The position numbers and the translations under genes were made by a program. Positions 51,795 through 60,033 of a stretch of 64,000 nucleotides of DNA are shown here, one piece after another. How positions within the stretch are numbered: the first letter of the stretch is position 1; the number at the start of each line of letters is the position of its first letter. The DNA is taken from contig JALONL010000003.1 of NCBI GenBank assembly GCA_025454955.1, positions 124,001-188,000 on the forward strand. Direction: 5' to 3'. The notes under the pieces are model-generated. The model was not told the origin of the DNA. It saw nothing but the letters and a program-made list of their open reading frames with translations, and ran no database searches. This stretch comes from Bacteroidia bacterium (GTDB taxonomy: Bacteria; Bacteroidota; Bacteroidia; Palsa-965).

Positions 51795-52745
51795 ATGGAA
51801 AAAGAAGCACCCAAACGGAAACCGGCCAAAGTTCACCGCATTTACCGCAATCACGAACTTGAATTCGATGCAGAGTTAAATCTTGCCGATCTGAACCGCG
51901 AGGAGTTTTACCTTGCAAGTGAACTTACCTATAACCCCGACGGCAAACTTATATCTGAAAAAGAACTCGATGCCGACGGAAATGTAATTCAGGAAATCCG
52001 CAACCAGTATAACGAAAAAGGGCAGCTTGTTCATCACGAACTTTTTTCCGACGGATTTCAGGCCGAAAATATTACTTATTCCTATAACGAAAAAGGACAG
52101 GTAATTGAAGAACGGCAAATGTTTGAAGAAGGATTCCCCATTGTGCGCCGGTTTGTGTATGACGATAAAGACCGCCTCATCGAAATTATTACCGAAGACG
52201 ACGACGGCGAACTCTCTGAGCGCGAAACACACGCTTACAGCGAAGAGTTTCCCGACAAAGTAATAAAATTGGTGAAGTACGACGAAGACAATAAACCCGC
52301 GCACGAAGAAGAAAGCGTGTACGAAGCCTTCACCGGTGAAGACGGAAAAGTAATTGCCCGCCTCAAACACATTACCGCCCGCGATCTGGTGTACGACACA
52401 CAACGCCGCACCGATTACTACGATGCCCGCACCCGCGAAGATCAGATAGCGCAGGTAACCAGCAACCGCGCCGGTAAAACCACCGAAATAATTTACGCCG
52501 TTTACAACGAAGAAGGACAGGTGGTGGAAGAACGCGTTGAATCGGTAAACGCTGCCGAGAATATCGAGTTTTACTACGTGCGCGATGAATACGACCGTAT
52601 TCTCCAGGAAGAACGCCGACAGAAAGATAAAATTCTGCTCAAGGTAAACCGCCGCTTCAATGCCGAAAACTATGTGGAATTGTTTTCTTACCGTTCGGCC
52701 ACGGGCGGAGCCTATCTTCAGATTTCGGAACTGGAATATTATTAA
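51795..52745 (+). CDS. Acidic YD/MORN-like repeat protein, cytoplasmic
   Basis: A 316-residue protein without signal peptide or membrane helix. It is made of short repeats with the pattern Y(N/D)xxGxLxxExxxDxDGN, such as YNEKGQLVHHELF, YNEKGQVIEERQMF, YDDKDRLIEIITED and YDEDNKPAHEEES. These recall YD-peptide/MORN-type beta-strand repeats of RHS proteins, but the toxin core and membrane parts are absent. It is acidic and highly charged. A scaffold or immunity-like role is possible but unsupported by motif. It stands between convergent and divergent genes without an operon partner. Confidence 0.6.
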   Translation: MEKEAPKRKPAKVHRIYRNHELEFDAELNLADLNREEFYLASELTYNPDGKLISEKELDADGNVIQEIRNQYNEKGQLVHHELFSDGFQAENITYSYNEKGQVIEERQMFEEGFPIVRRFVYDDKDRLIEIITEDDDGELSERETHAYSEEFPDKVIKLVKYDEDNKPAHEEESVYEAFTGEDGKVIARLKHITARDLVYDTQRRTDYYDARTREDQIAQVTSNRAGKTTEIIYAVYNEEGQVVEERVESVNAAENIEFYYVRDEYDRILQEERRQKDKILLKVNRRFNAENYVELFSYRSATGGAYLQISELEYY

Positions 52746-52762
52746 TCGGGGTTATTAACGGT

Positions 52763-55700
52763 TTATCCGTTCTCTACACTCACCGTTCCGATAGTAATTA
52801 CTACTTCGGTTCCTTTGGGTAAATCCTTTATTTCGAAACCACTTTCCGGTTTTCCCGGTTCGTTGAGTTGCAGCAGGCGTTCGCGGGTAATGTGCAGCGC
52901 GGCCGACTCGTGTTCCTTTATTTCGCGGCTTTCGAGTTGTGCGGCACGTTTACGGCCTACGCCGTTGTCGGTAACGGTAACGGTGAGGCTTTGGCCGGTC
53001 AACGCAAAACGCACGGTTATTTTACCCTCGCCCGGCAAATGCCGGATGCCGTGTACCACGGCGTTTTCCACAAAAGGTTGTATCAGCATCACCGGCAGGT
53101 AAGTGGCTTCGGGCAGTTCCACTTCGTCGGTAATTATGTCAATCGTAAATCGTCCGCCGAGGCAAAGTGCTTCGAGCGTGAGGTAATGTTGCAGCAACTC
53201 TGCTTCCTGCGACACGCTTGTCCATTGCTGCCGCGAATTGTCGAGCGTAATGCGCATGAGTTTGCCAAATTTGGCGAGGTACCTGCGTGCCTCCGCACTG
53301 TCGTTTCGCGCAATAAAACCCTGTATCGATTGCAGCGCGTTGAAAATAAAATGCGGATTCATTTGCAGGCGCAGTGCTTTCTGCTCCAGTTCCAGCAAAT
53401 TCTTTTCTAATTTCAGTTTTTCAATACGTGCCGCATTTCGCCTGCGTATTCCGGCCACACGCCAGCGAAATATAATCACGACTATTAAAATACATGCTAC
53501 TGCCGCTGCAATGCGAAACGGCCAGGTGGCCCAAAACGGCGGTGTGATGCGAAAGCGGAATATTTCTTCCTTGCTCATGTACCCGTCGGCATTGCGCGCC
53601 TGCAGCCTGAATGTGTATTCGCCCGGAGGCAGGTTGGAGTAGGTGGCCTGCCGCTCGGTGTTTTCGGGCGACCAGTCTTTGTCGAATCCGTCTAACTTCC
53701 ATCTGAAACGCACACCTTCTGCATTGCGCAAATCAATGGCCGTAAAATCAAAGCGCAAGGCATTTTGATTGTAGGGCAGCACAAGTGTGTCGGGCAGGCC
53801 AAACCAGTTTTTTGCGCCCTGCCCGTAAGGCGTTTCCTGAATGGGATTGAAAAACAACCTCAGCCCGGTAATATGCACGGTGGGCGGAATGCGGCAGTCG
53901 CGGTCTTCTTTCGGGTTGTAACGCGTGGCGCCATACACAGTGCCAAACCAGAGTTTGCCGGTGCTGTCCATGCAGGAGGCATTGAGGCTTACTTCAATAC
54001 CGGCCAAACCTTCGCCGCGGCCGTAGTGCTTTACACTTTTCAGTTTGCTGCCGGCCTCAAAGCGCAGGCGGTCGAGTCCTCGTTCGCTTCCGGCCCAGAT
54101 GTCGCCATTGCGGTCGGGTTGCAGGAGGTAAATGTTGTTGGAGGCGAGGCCGTCTTTTTTGGTAAACGTGGTTACTTTTTCGTTTACACGGCTTATTCCG
54201 CCGCCAGCCGTGCCCAACCACATATTACCCTGCGCATCGCGCACCACCGCCCGCACCGAGTTCGACTCAAGCCCGGCGGCGTTGGTAATGCGGCGTTGCA
54301 CGGCCACTTTTTCGCTGTCGTAGGCAAATACGTAAACCCCATCGGTAAGGCTGGCGGCCCACATTTGCCCTTTGGCATCGAGGCTGAGTTGTTGGAAACG
54401 GTCGGCGGTAACGCCCTGTTTGCGGCCAATGCGCTCAAACTTTTTTGTGGACTTGTTCAGCCGGCACAATCCTCCGCCTGCGGTGGCAAACCAAATCTGG
54501 TTGCAGGTGTCGGTGAGAATGTCGGTCACAAAACTTCCGCTCAGTCCGCTTTTGCGGTCGTAGTGTGTAAAAGCGCCGTTGCTGAACGCGTATGCGCCTT
54601 CGCCTACGGTGCCAAACCACATTGTGCCGGAGGTGTCTTCGTAAATGCAGCGCACTTTGGCTTTGGTAAATCCTGCGCCCTCGTAGTAGTTTACGTAGTA
54701 TGTGCCGTCGTACATGGTTACACCGCCGTTTGAGGTGGCAAACCACATATTGCCTTTGCGATCGGCGTGTACGGCATATACCCACGAGCCCATGTCGCCG
54801 CTTTTTTCGTTGAAATGCAAAAAGCGTTCGCTGTCGAGCCTGCACATTCCTCCGCCCGATGTGCCAAACCAGGTATTGCCGCGGCTGTCGCAGAGAATGC
54901 GCATCACCACATTGCTGCAAAGTCCTTCGCGTTCGCCGAATGTGGTGGCGGTGTAGCCGCTGTCGGCAGGTTGTATGCGTGCGGCGCCGCTGGCTGTGGC
55001 GGCCCAGATGTTTCCGTCGGCATCGGTGGTGATGTCGTGTACCGTGTTGTTGGGCAGTCCGCTGCGTTGGTCGAAACGCAGGAGTGTATTGTTGGCATCA
55101 ATGCGCACAATGCCTGCGCCGTAGGTGGCCAGCCAAATTTCGCCTTTGCGGTTGCCGGTAATGCCGCGTATGCTTTTTTCGGGAAGGCCATCGAGCGGAT
55201 CGGTAACCGAAATTTTTCCGTCTTTGATGCGGATGAGCGCGTTTTCGGCACCAATCCACACGTTGCCGTCTGCGTCTTCGTAGAGGGCGTGGGTGCGGTC
55301 GGTGGGCAGGCCTTTTTTGTAGTAGTAGTGTTGCACTACTTTATTGTTTTGCAACACCACCACGCCGGTATCTTCGGTGGCGGCCCAAATTTGACCGAGG
55401 CGGTCGCAGAGCAGGGCGTTTACCAATCCGGCATTTCCGGGCAAAGGCACAGGTACAAATTTTGCGCCGTCGAAAAAGGCTAATCCTTCATCGGTGCCGG
55501 CCCACACGCTTCCGTTGGGCGAGGCCACGAGGCAGCGCACAAAATTTCCGGGCAGTCCGTTTTCTTCTGAGTAGGTGGTGAATGAAATTCCATCGAACCG
55601 GCTCACACCCCCGCCCCGCGTGCCCGCCCAGAGGTAGCCGCGTGTATCTTCGGCCAGCGCATACACCTGCGACTGTGCCAGCCCGTCGGCCACCGACCAG

Positions 55701-55783
55701 TTGCGGAAATTAAACTGCTGTGCGCGAAGCGGCGCGGTGGTGGCAAAAACTAAAAGACATAAACAGCAGAGTAATCGGAGCAT
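52763..55783 (-). CDS. Hybrid-type sensor: two-component propeller + LytS-like histidine kinase
   Basis: A 1006-residue sensor kinase with signal peptide (MLRLLCCLCLLVFATTAPLRA). A periplasmic two-component regulator propeller follows (repeats of the form NGLPGNFVRCL...G.VWAGTDEGLAFFDG, ~14 blades), then a Y_Y_Y domain (PPGEYTFRLQARNADGYMSKEE), one membrane helix (~775-795, WPFRIAAAVACILIVVIIF), a LytS-type His_kinase domain with QMNPHFIFNALQSIQGFI, and a HATPase (GIRHLPGEGKITV, TVTDNGVGRK). The usual partner is a LytTR regulator, but none is next to it. The signal is unknown; in the gut relatives these sense glycans. Confidence 0.9.
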   Translation of the reverse strand: MLRLLCCLCLLVFATTAPLRAQQFNFRNWSVADGLAQSQVYALAEDTRGYLWAGTRGGGVSRFDGISFTTYSEENGLPGNFVRCLVASPNGSVWAGTDEGLAFFDGAKFVPVPLPGNAGLVNALLCDRLGQIWAATEDTGVVVLQNNKVVQHYYYKKGLPTDRTHALYEDADGNVWIGAENALIRIKDGKISVTDPLDGLPEKSIRGITGNRKGEIWLATYGAGIVRIDANNTLLRFDQRSGLPNNTVHDITTDADGNIWAATASGAARIQPADSGYTATTFGEREGLCSNVVMRILCDSRGNTWFGTSGGGMCRLDSERFLHFNEKSGDMGSWVYAVHADRKGNMWFATSNGGVTMYDGTYYVNYYEGAGFTKAKVRCIYEDTSGTMWFGTVGEGAYAFSNGAFTHYDRKSGLSGSFVTDILTDTCNQIWFATAGGGLCRLNKSTKKFERIGRKQGVTADRFQQLSLDAKGQMWAASLTDGVYVFAYDSEKVAVQRRITNAAGLESNSVRAVVRDAQGNMWLGTAGGGISRVNEKVTTFTKKDGLASNNIYLLQPDRNGDIWAGSERGLDRLRFEAGSKLKSVKHYGRGEGLAGIEVSLNASCMDSTGKLWFGTVYGATRYNPKEDRDCRIPPTVHITGLRLFFNPIQETPYGQGAKNWFGLPDTLVLPYNQNALRFDFTAIDLRNAEGVRFRWKLDGFDKDWSPENTERQATYSNLPPGEYTFRLQARNADGYMSKEEIFRFRITPPFWATWPFRIAAAVACILIVVIIFRWRVAGIRRRNAARIEKLKLEKNLLELEQKALRLQMNPHFIFNALQSIQGFIARNDSAEARRYLAKFGKLMRITLDNSRQQWTSVSQEAELLQHYLTLEALCLGGRFTIDIITDEVELPEATYLPVMLIQPFVENAVVHGIRHLPGEGKITVRFALTGQSLTVTVTDNGVGRKRAAQLESREIKEHESAALHITRERLLQLNEPGKPESGFEIKDLPKGTEVVITIGTVSVENG

Positions 55784-55939
55784 GGTGTGCGGGCAGTGCT
55801 TAAAGGTAGAATGGCCGGGGCAATCGTACAAATTGCCGTTGAAATAATCCAATTCCGATAGCTGTATGAGGTTGTTGTTTTTTACGTGAGTGGTGTATCC
55901 GGAAAGCAGGAATGATATACGGATAAAAAAATATTCACC

Positions 55940-57073
55940 TCACCCCTGAGCAGCCAGCACACTGCGCAACACCTCATTCGGCCCCGAATAAATACAGGCC
56001 GCCTGTGCATCGGCCATAAACTGCGTAAGGGCATAAGCCGAAGTAATTCCGTTACCGCCATGCAATTGTACCGCAGCCGAAGCCACGCGCACAAAAGCTT
56101 CGCTGGTATGCACTTTGGCGCGTGCGGCAGCGGCGGTGGCGTTTTTGCCTGTATCAATGAACGCGGCGGCTTTGTGTACGAGCACGCGCGAAGTTTCGAT
56201 GTCAACCGCCATTTCGGCGAGTTTGAACTGTACGGACTGATGTTGTGCCAGCGTGTGTGAGCCGGTACTGCGCGCTTTCACATAAGCCATGCAGCGATTG
56301 AGCAGGAGCTGCATACTGCCGCAATGCAACGCAGAGAGCAGCGTGCGTTCCCAGTTCATTGAGTGCAGGAAAATTTGTACGCCCGCGCCCGGCTTGCCCA
56401 ATAACTGCGCGGTGTGCGCCTGCACCCCGTTTAACATTACTTCGGCGGCGGGCGAAGTATGCAATGCGTCTTTTTGCAGCGCCGGGCCCACATGCACCGC
56501 TTCGCGCGGCAGAAGAAACGCCGAAATGCCGCCGAAAAAACCCTTCTGCACATCGGTAAGCGCATACACTACGAAGTGATGTGCCAGCGTGGCATTGGTG
56601 CAAAATACCTTGTGGCCGGTTATGGTGTAGCCCTGTTCGTTTGGCGTGGCTGTGCTGCGCAGTGCAAACGCATTGCTGCCCGAATGGGCTTCGGTAATGG
56701 CGTTGGCAATTATGCAGCGGCCCTTGCTTACTTCGTGCAGCAGCGTGTGTTGCTCTGCGCTGCCGTGCATCCACACCGGCACCACGCCCGCGCAAAGGTG
56801 TGCGCCCAGCGAGAAAAGCAGGCCGGTATCGCTGCACGCTGTGGCTAAGGCTTCAAGCACCACGGCGGCGTCGGCGGCACTGAGTGCGGCACCGCCAAAG
56901 GCTTCGGGCAGTATCATGCCGGTGTAGCCTGCCTCAGCCAGTTGCCCCCACGCTTCACTGCCGAAACTGCGCGCAGCCACACGGGCTGCGGTGTTTGGCT
57001 CCAGCACGGTGCGGCCAAATTCGAGCGCCTGTGCGTGCAAGGCTTGTTGCGTAGGTGTGTAGGCAAAGTTCAT
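55940..57073 (-). CDS. Acyl-CoA dehydrogenase-family flavoprotein
   Basis: A 377-residue FAD enzyme. It begins MNFAYTPTQQALHAQALEFGR, has the ALSAADAAVVLEALAT region, the signature ANAITEAHSGSNAFALRSTA and TGHKVFCTNA, and the C-terminal VQLHGGNGITSAYALTQFMADA flavin-binding block. Here the carrier protein and adenylation genes are next to it, so the substrate is probably acyl bound to that carrier, as for PltE/RedW-type prolyl-carrier oxidases. That is inferred from gene order; a plain fatty-acid function is the alternative. Its start overlaps the adenylation gene stop by 4 nt. Confidence 0.9.
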   Translation of the reverse strand: MNFAYTPTQQALHAQALEFGRTVLEPNTAARVAARSFGSEAWGQLAEAGYTGMILPEAFGGAALSAADAAVVLEALATACSDTGLLFSLGAHLCAGVVPVWMHGSAEQHTLLHEVSKGRCIIANAITEAHSGSNAFALRSTATPNEQGYTITGHKVFCTNATLAHHFVVYALTDVQKGFFGGISAFLLPREAVHVGPALQKDALHTSPAAEVMLNGVQAHTAQLLGKPGAGVQIFLHSMNWERTLLSALHCGSMQLLLNRCMAYVKARSTGSHTLAQHQSVQFKLAEMAVDIETSRVLVHKAAAFIDTGKNATAAAARAKVHTSEAFVRVASAAVQLHGGNGITSAYALTQFMADAQAACIYSGPNEVLRSVLAAQG

Positions 57074-58545
57074 AGCTGCTGCTTTAATGCCTGATAATCG
57101 GTTTTTCCGCTGCCGGTTTTGGGTAACGAGGTAATGAAGATAATGCGTTCGGGAATCATATAATGCGGTAAAAATGCAGCGCAGTAATTTTTCAGCGGCA
57201 AAACCATGTCGCCGTGGTTTTCGTGAAGGGACACAAAGGCTGTGAGAAATACATAGCCGTCGGCATCGGTACTGCCGATCACAGCGGTATCGGCCACCTG
57301 CGTGTGTTGCAGCAATACGCTTTCAATGTGTCCGGGTTCCACACGGTAGCCGCGTTTTTTAATCATACGGTCGGTGCGGCCTTCATACACATAATTGCCG
57401 TTTTCGGTTTGTACGCGGTCGCCGCTGCGGTACCAGGTTTTTTCTTCGTGTGTAATAAATTTCTCCGCGTTCAGTTCGGGCCTGTTCCAGTAACCCGGCG
57501 TGAGTTGCGGCCCGGCAATGAGCAGTTCGCCGGTGGTTTCATCGGTGCGGAGTTCCATGCCATTGCAGGCTTTGCCAATGGGATAAGGCTGTGTGCGCAA
57601 TTCATCCACCGGCCGTTCAATTTCATACCAACTGCATACATTGCTTTCGGTAGGGCCGTAAAGGTTGTAGAAACGGGTGTGCGGCAATTGCTGTATCCAT
57701 TGGTGCAATGCCTTTGGTTCAAACACTTCACCGGCAAAGAGCACGCGTTTCAGCGAAGGATATTCGTATTTACCGGCCTTGCCAAACTGCTGCATAAGCC
57801 GCAATGTGCTTGGCGTGGCATACAGGTTGGTGATGCCGTGCTGTGCAATGTGCTGCACCAGAAAACGAGGGTTGTTTACTTCTTGTTGTCCGTAAAGCAC
57901 CACCGTGCCGCCGCACATGAATGCGCCAAATAAATCGAGCAACGAAAGATCGAAATACAGCGGGGCGATACCGGCAAATACTTCATCGCTGCTGAAATTA
58001 AACGTGTGCTGTGCCCAGCCGAGAAACGATAAAATATTTTCGTGGGTAAGCATTACACCTTTCGGCTGTCCGGTTGAGCCGGAGGTGAAAAGCAGGTAAG
58101 CTAATTTTTCATGATGCGGGGCGGTTTCTTTATTCACGTAAACAAACAGCCCGATATCCGCGGTTAATTTTGTAAATCTCTCATTGAATAACGGATCATC
58201 CGGCAGGTTTTGTGAAGAAAGAATCAGGCGGGGGTGTACATCTTCAATCAGAAATTTCAACTGGTTTTGTCTGATATTTTCATCCACCGGAACGAGGCAG
58301 CAATGGCAGGCCAGCACAGCCAGTACATGACTAATTGTTAACACCTGTTTATCGGAAATCAGCAACACTCTTTCGTGCGGCTGTAAACCGATTTGAGTGA
58401 ACCAGCCGATAATTTTTTCGGTTTCGGTGGCAAGCTGATGATAAGTGATACTTTTTCCGTTAGCTGTTAAAATTGCTTCCTTATCCGGAAACTGCGCCGC
58501 AGCCCGTTGAAACAATTCATACAGCGATGCGGGATTTACTGACAT
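57070..58545 (-). CDS. Amino-acid adenylation enzyme (PltF/DltA-like)
   Basis: A 491-residue stand-alone AMP-forming enzyme. A3 loop LFTSGSTGQPKGVML at 152-166. Core YFDLSLLDLFGAF with D199, the position that binds the amino group in amino-acid adenylation domains, so an amino-acid substrate is favoured over a fatty acid. NLYGPTESNVCSWYE is A5, YRSGDRVQTENGNYVYEGRTDRMIKKRGYRVEPGHIE is A7-A8, and the C-terminal catalytic Lys lies in KTGSGKTDYQALK. The substrate cannot be read from sequence by eye. It overlaps both the carrier protein (10 nt) and the dehydrogenase (4 nt), so the three genes are one operon. Confidence 0.88.
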   Translation of the reverse strand: MSVNPASLYELFQRAAAQFPDKEAILTANGKSITYHQLATETEKIIGWFTQIGLQPHERVLLISDKQVLTISHVLAVLACHCCLVPVDENIRQNQLKFLIEDVHPRLILSSQNLPDDPLFNERFTKLTADIGLFVYVNKETAPHHEKLAYLLFTSGSTGQPKGVMLTHENILSFLGWAQHTFNFSSDEVFAGIAPLYFDLSLLDLFGAFMCGGTVVLYGQQEVNNPRFLVQHIAQHGITNLYATPSTLRLMQQFGKAGKYEYPSLKRVLFAGEVFEPKALHQWIQQLPHTRFYNLYGPTESNVCSWYEIERPVDELRTQPYPIGKACNGMELRTDETTGELLIAGPQLTPGYWNRPELNAEKFITHEEKTWYRSGDRVQTENGNYVYEGRTDRMIKKRGYRVEPGHIESVLLQHTQVADTAVIGSTDADGYVFLTAFVSLHENHGDMVLPLKNYCAAFLPHYMIPERIIFITSLPKTGSGKTDYQALKQQL

Positions 58546-58799
58546 TTCTTCGCCACAAATTCGGTAATTACATTCACCGTATCCAGATTATCCTGATCCA
58601 CCTCATGCGCTTCAAACTCAATATTGAAAATCGTTTCGAGATGGCTTACCAATTTGAGCGCCACAATAGAATCCATGAGCCTCGAGCTGATGAGCGGTGT
58701 ATCGTCGGTAAAAGAACCTTCAGGTTTTCCCGAAAAAAGATTTTCTTCCAGAAATTTCCGCACTTCGGTTTTTATGGTGTCGGCAGTTACTTGTGACAT
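58536..58799 (-). CDS. Acyl/peptidyl carrier protein
   Basis: An 87-residue carrier protein. The phosphopantetheine attachment site is S44 in RLMDSIVALKLV (DSI instead of the common DSL). Acidic helix 2 and the C-terminal DNLDTVNVITEFV are typical. It lies first of three overlapping genes after the small secreted protein at 58806, and likely holds the activated amino acid for the dehydrogenase. Confidence 0.88.
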   Translation of the reverse strand: MSQVTADTIKTEVRKFLEENLFSGKPEGSFTDDTPLISSRLMDSIVALKLVSHLETIFNIEFEAHEVDQDNLDTVNVITEFVAKKCQ

Positions 58800-58805
58800 A
58801 CTCGT

Positions 58806-59273
58806 TTACTTTTTCTTCATTTTATTACGTTCCTCTCCCAGCCAGTTGTGCAGGTGCAGTGTAAACGGCTGAATACCGATTTCGGCATCGGCAAGGATAA
58901 ACAGGCTGTAGTTGCGTTTGTTGAAAGTATAACTCCGTGGCGTATCATCGCTGAGAAATACAATAAATACACCGTCGGGCTGCAGCAGATTGCTGAAATA
59001 CGGACGGCCCATTGTATCCACCGCGGCGGTAAACATTGCTGCTGTTATGGCAATGGTATCGCCTGCTTTAAGTGTTTTCGATTTATATACTTCCTGCACT
59101 ACCAGCCGGTAGGCATCGGGTGTGGGATTGTTTTTCTGCGAAGGAAACACCGGACTCTGGCATACCCGCACCTGCACGGCGTGGGCCGAAGTTTTGAATA
59201 GTTGCTGTGCAATGGTTTTTTTGGCCCAGGCCGGGGTGGAAAGCAGCAGGAATAAAATAAGCAGACGGTACAT
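58806..59273 (-). CDS. Secreted protein of unknown function
   Basis: A 155-residue protein with a signal peptide (MYRLLILFLLLSTPAWA) and a compact beta-rich body (VRVCQSPVFPSQ, YKSKTLKAGDTIAITAAMF, GVFIVFLSDDTPRSYTFN). I do not recognise it. It is 6 nt before the carrier protein on the same strand, so the transcript may include it, but a link to the enzyme trio is only positional. The divergent gldD promoter starts nearby. Confidence 0.55.
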   Translation of the reverse strand: MYRLLILFLLLSTPAWAKKTIAQQLFKTSAHAVQVRVCQSPVFPSQKNNPTPDAYRLVVQEVYKSKTLKAGDTIAITAAMFTAAVDTMGRPYFSNLLQPDGVFIVFLSDDTPRSYTFNKRNYSLFILADAEIGIQPFTLHLHNWLGEERNKMKKK

Positions 59274-59348
59274 ACGTTGATTTTAGGATTGTTCCCCAAA
59301 TCTATGCCTAAAATCGTTACGATAACAGCCGGGACGCGGGGCAAAAAT

Positions 59349-59356
59349 TATCTTTG
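59349..59356 (+). promoter_or_regulatory. Candidate -7 element of gldD
   Basis: TATCTTTG, perfect TAnnTTTG, only 5 nt before the gldD ATG. With the usual spacing to the start of transcription the mRNA would begin at or next to the ATG, which suggests a leaderless message. Confidence 0.5.
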
Positions 59357-59361
59357 TACCT

Positions 59362-60033
59362 ATGCGCATGTTTCGCTTACTTGTTTTGCCCCTTGCCGTG
59401 GTCTCGTTTTCCCTTGCCGGATGCGACGACGACGATGATGAAGTGCAGACACCCCGCCCGCGTGGCTATTTCCGCATTGCCCTTCCCGCCAAAAAATGGG
59501 TAAGCTACGATGCCGAATGTCCATATACTTTCGAAATGCCCGATTATGCATGGGTTGTACCCAGCATGGCCAATAATCCCGAACCCTGCTGGCGCGATGT
59601 GCAGATGGACAGGTTTGGAGCCACGATTTACCTGAGCTACAAAGAAATTACCAGCGATACCATGCTGGAGCAACTCATTAACACTTCGTGGCAGCTTACC
59701 GAGAAACACCGCTCAAAAGCGCAGGGCCGTAAGGAAATGGAAGTAATGCGCCCCGAAGACAAAGTGTATGGAACGGTGGTGGATGTGGGTGCCACGGCGG
59801 CCACGGCCATTCAGTTTTATTTAACAGACAGTACGAAGCATTTCATACGCGGTTCGCTTTATTTTATGGCGGTGCCCAATAAAGATTCGCTTAAGCCGGT
59901 GCTCGATTTTATCAGGCAGGATGTGGAACACCTTACGCAAACCCTGAAATGGAAAACGGGTGCGCCGGTGAAGGAAAAACTGCGTACCCCTTCGCACCAG
60001 GCTGGTACACCGGGCGAGAGAAAAAAACGATGA
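59362..60033 (+). CDS. gldD: Gliding-motility lipoprotein GldD
   Basis: Outer-membrane-associated lipoprotein needed for gliding motility and T9SS function in flavobacteria. The 223-residue protein has a signal peptide ending LAGC (lipobox Cys at 21) followed by an Asp-rich stretch. The conserved GldD body follows: RPRGYFRIALPAKKW, CPYTFEMPDYAWV, EPCWRDVQMDRFGATIYLSYKEI and QFYLTDSTKHFIRGSLYF. Other gld genes are not in the window. It overlaps the next gene by ATGA (60030-60033), so both are likely co-translated. Confidence 0.9.
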   Translation: MRMFRLLVLPLAVVSFSLAGCDDDDDEVQTPRPRGYFRIALPAKKWVSYDAECPYTFEMPDYAWVVPSMANNPEPCWRDVQMDRFGATIYLSYKEITSDTMLEQLINTSWQLTEKHRSKAQGRKEMEVMRPEDKVYGTVVDVGATAATAIQFYLTDSTKHFIRGSLYFMAVPNKDSLKPVLDFIRQDVEHLTQTLKWKTGAPVKEKLRTPSHQAGTPGERKKR

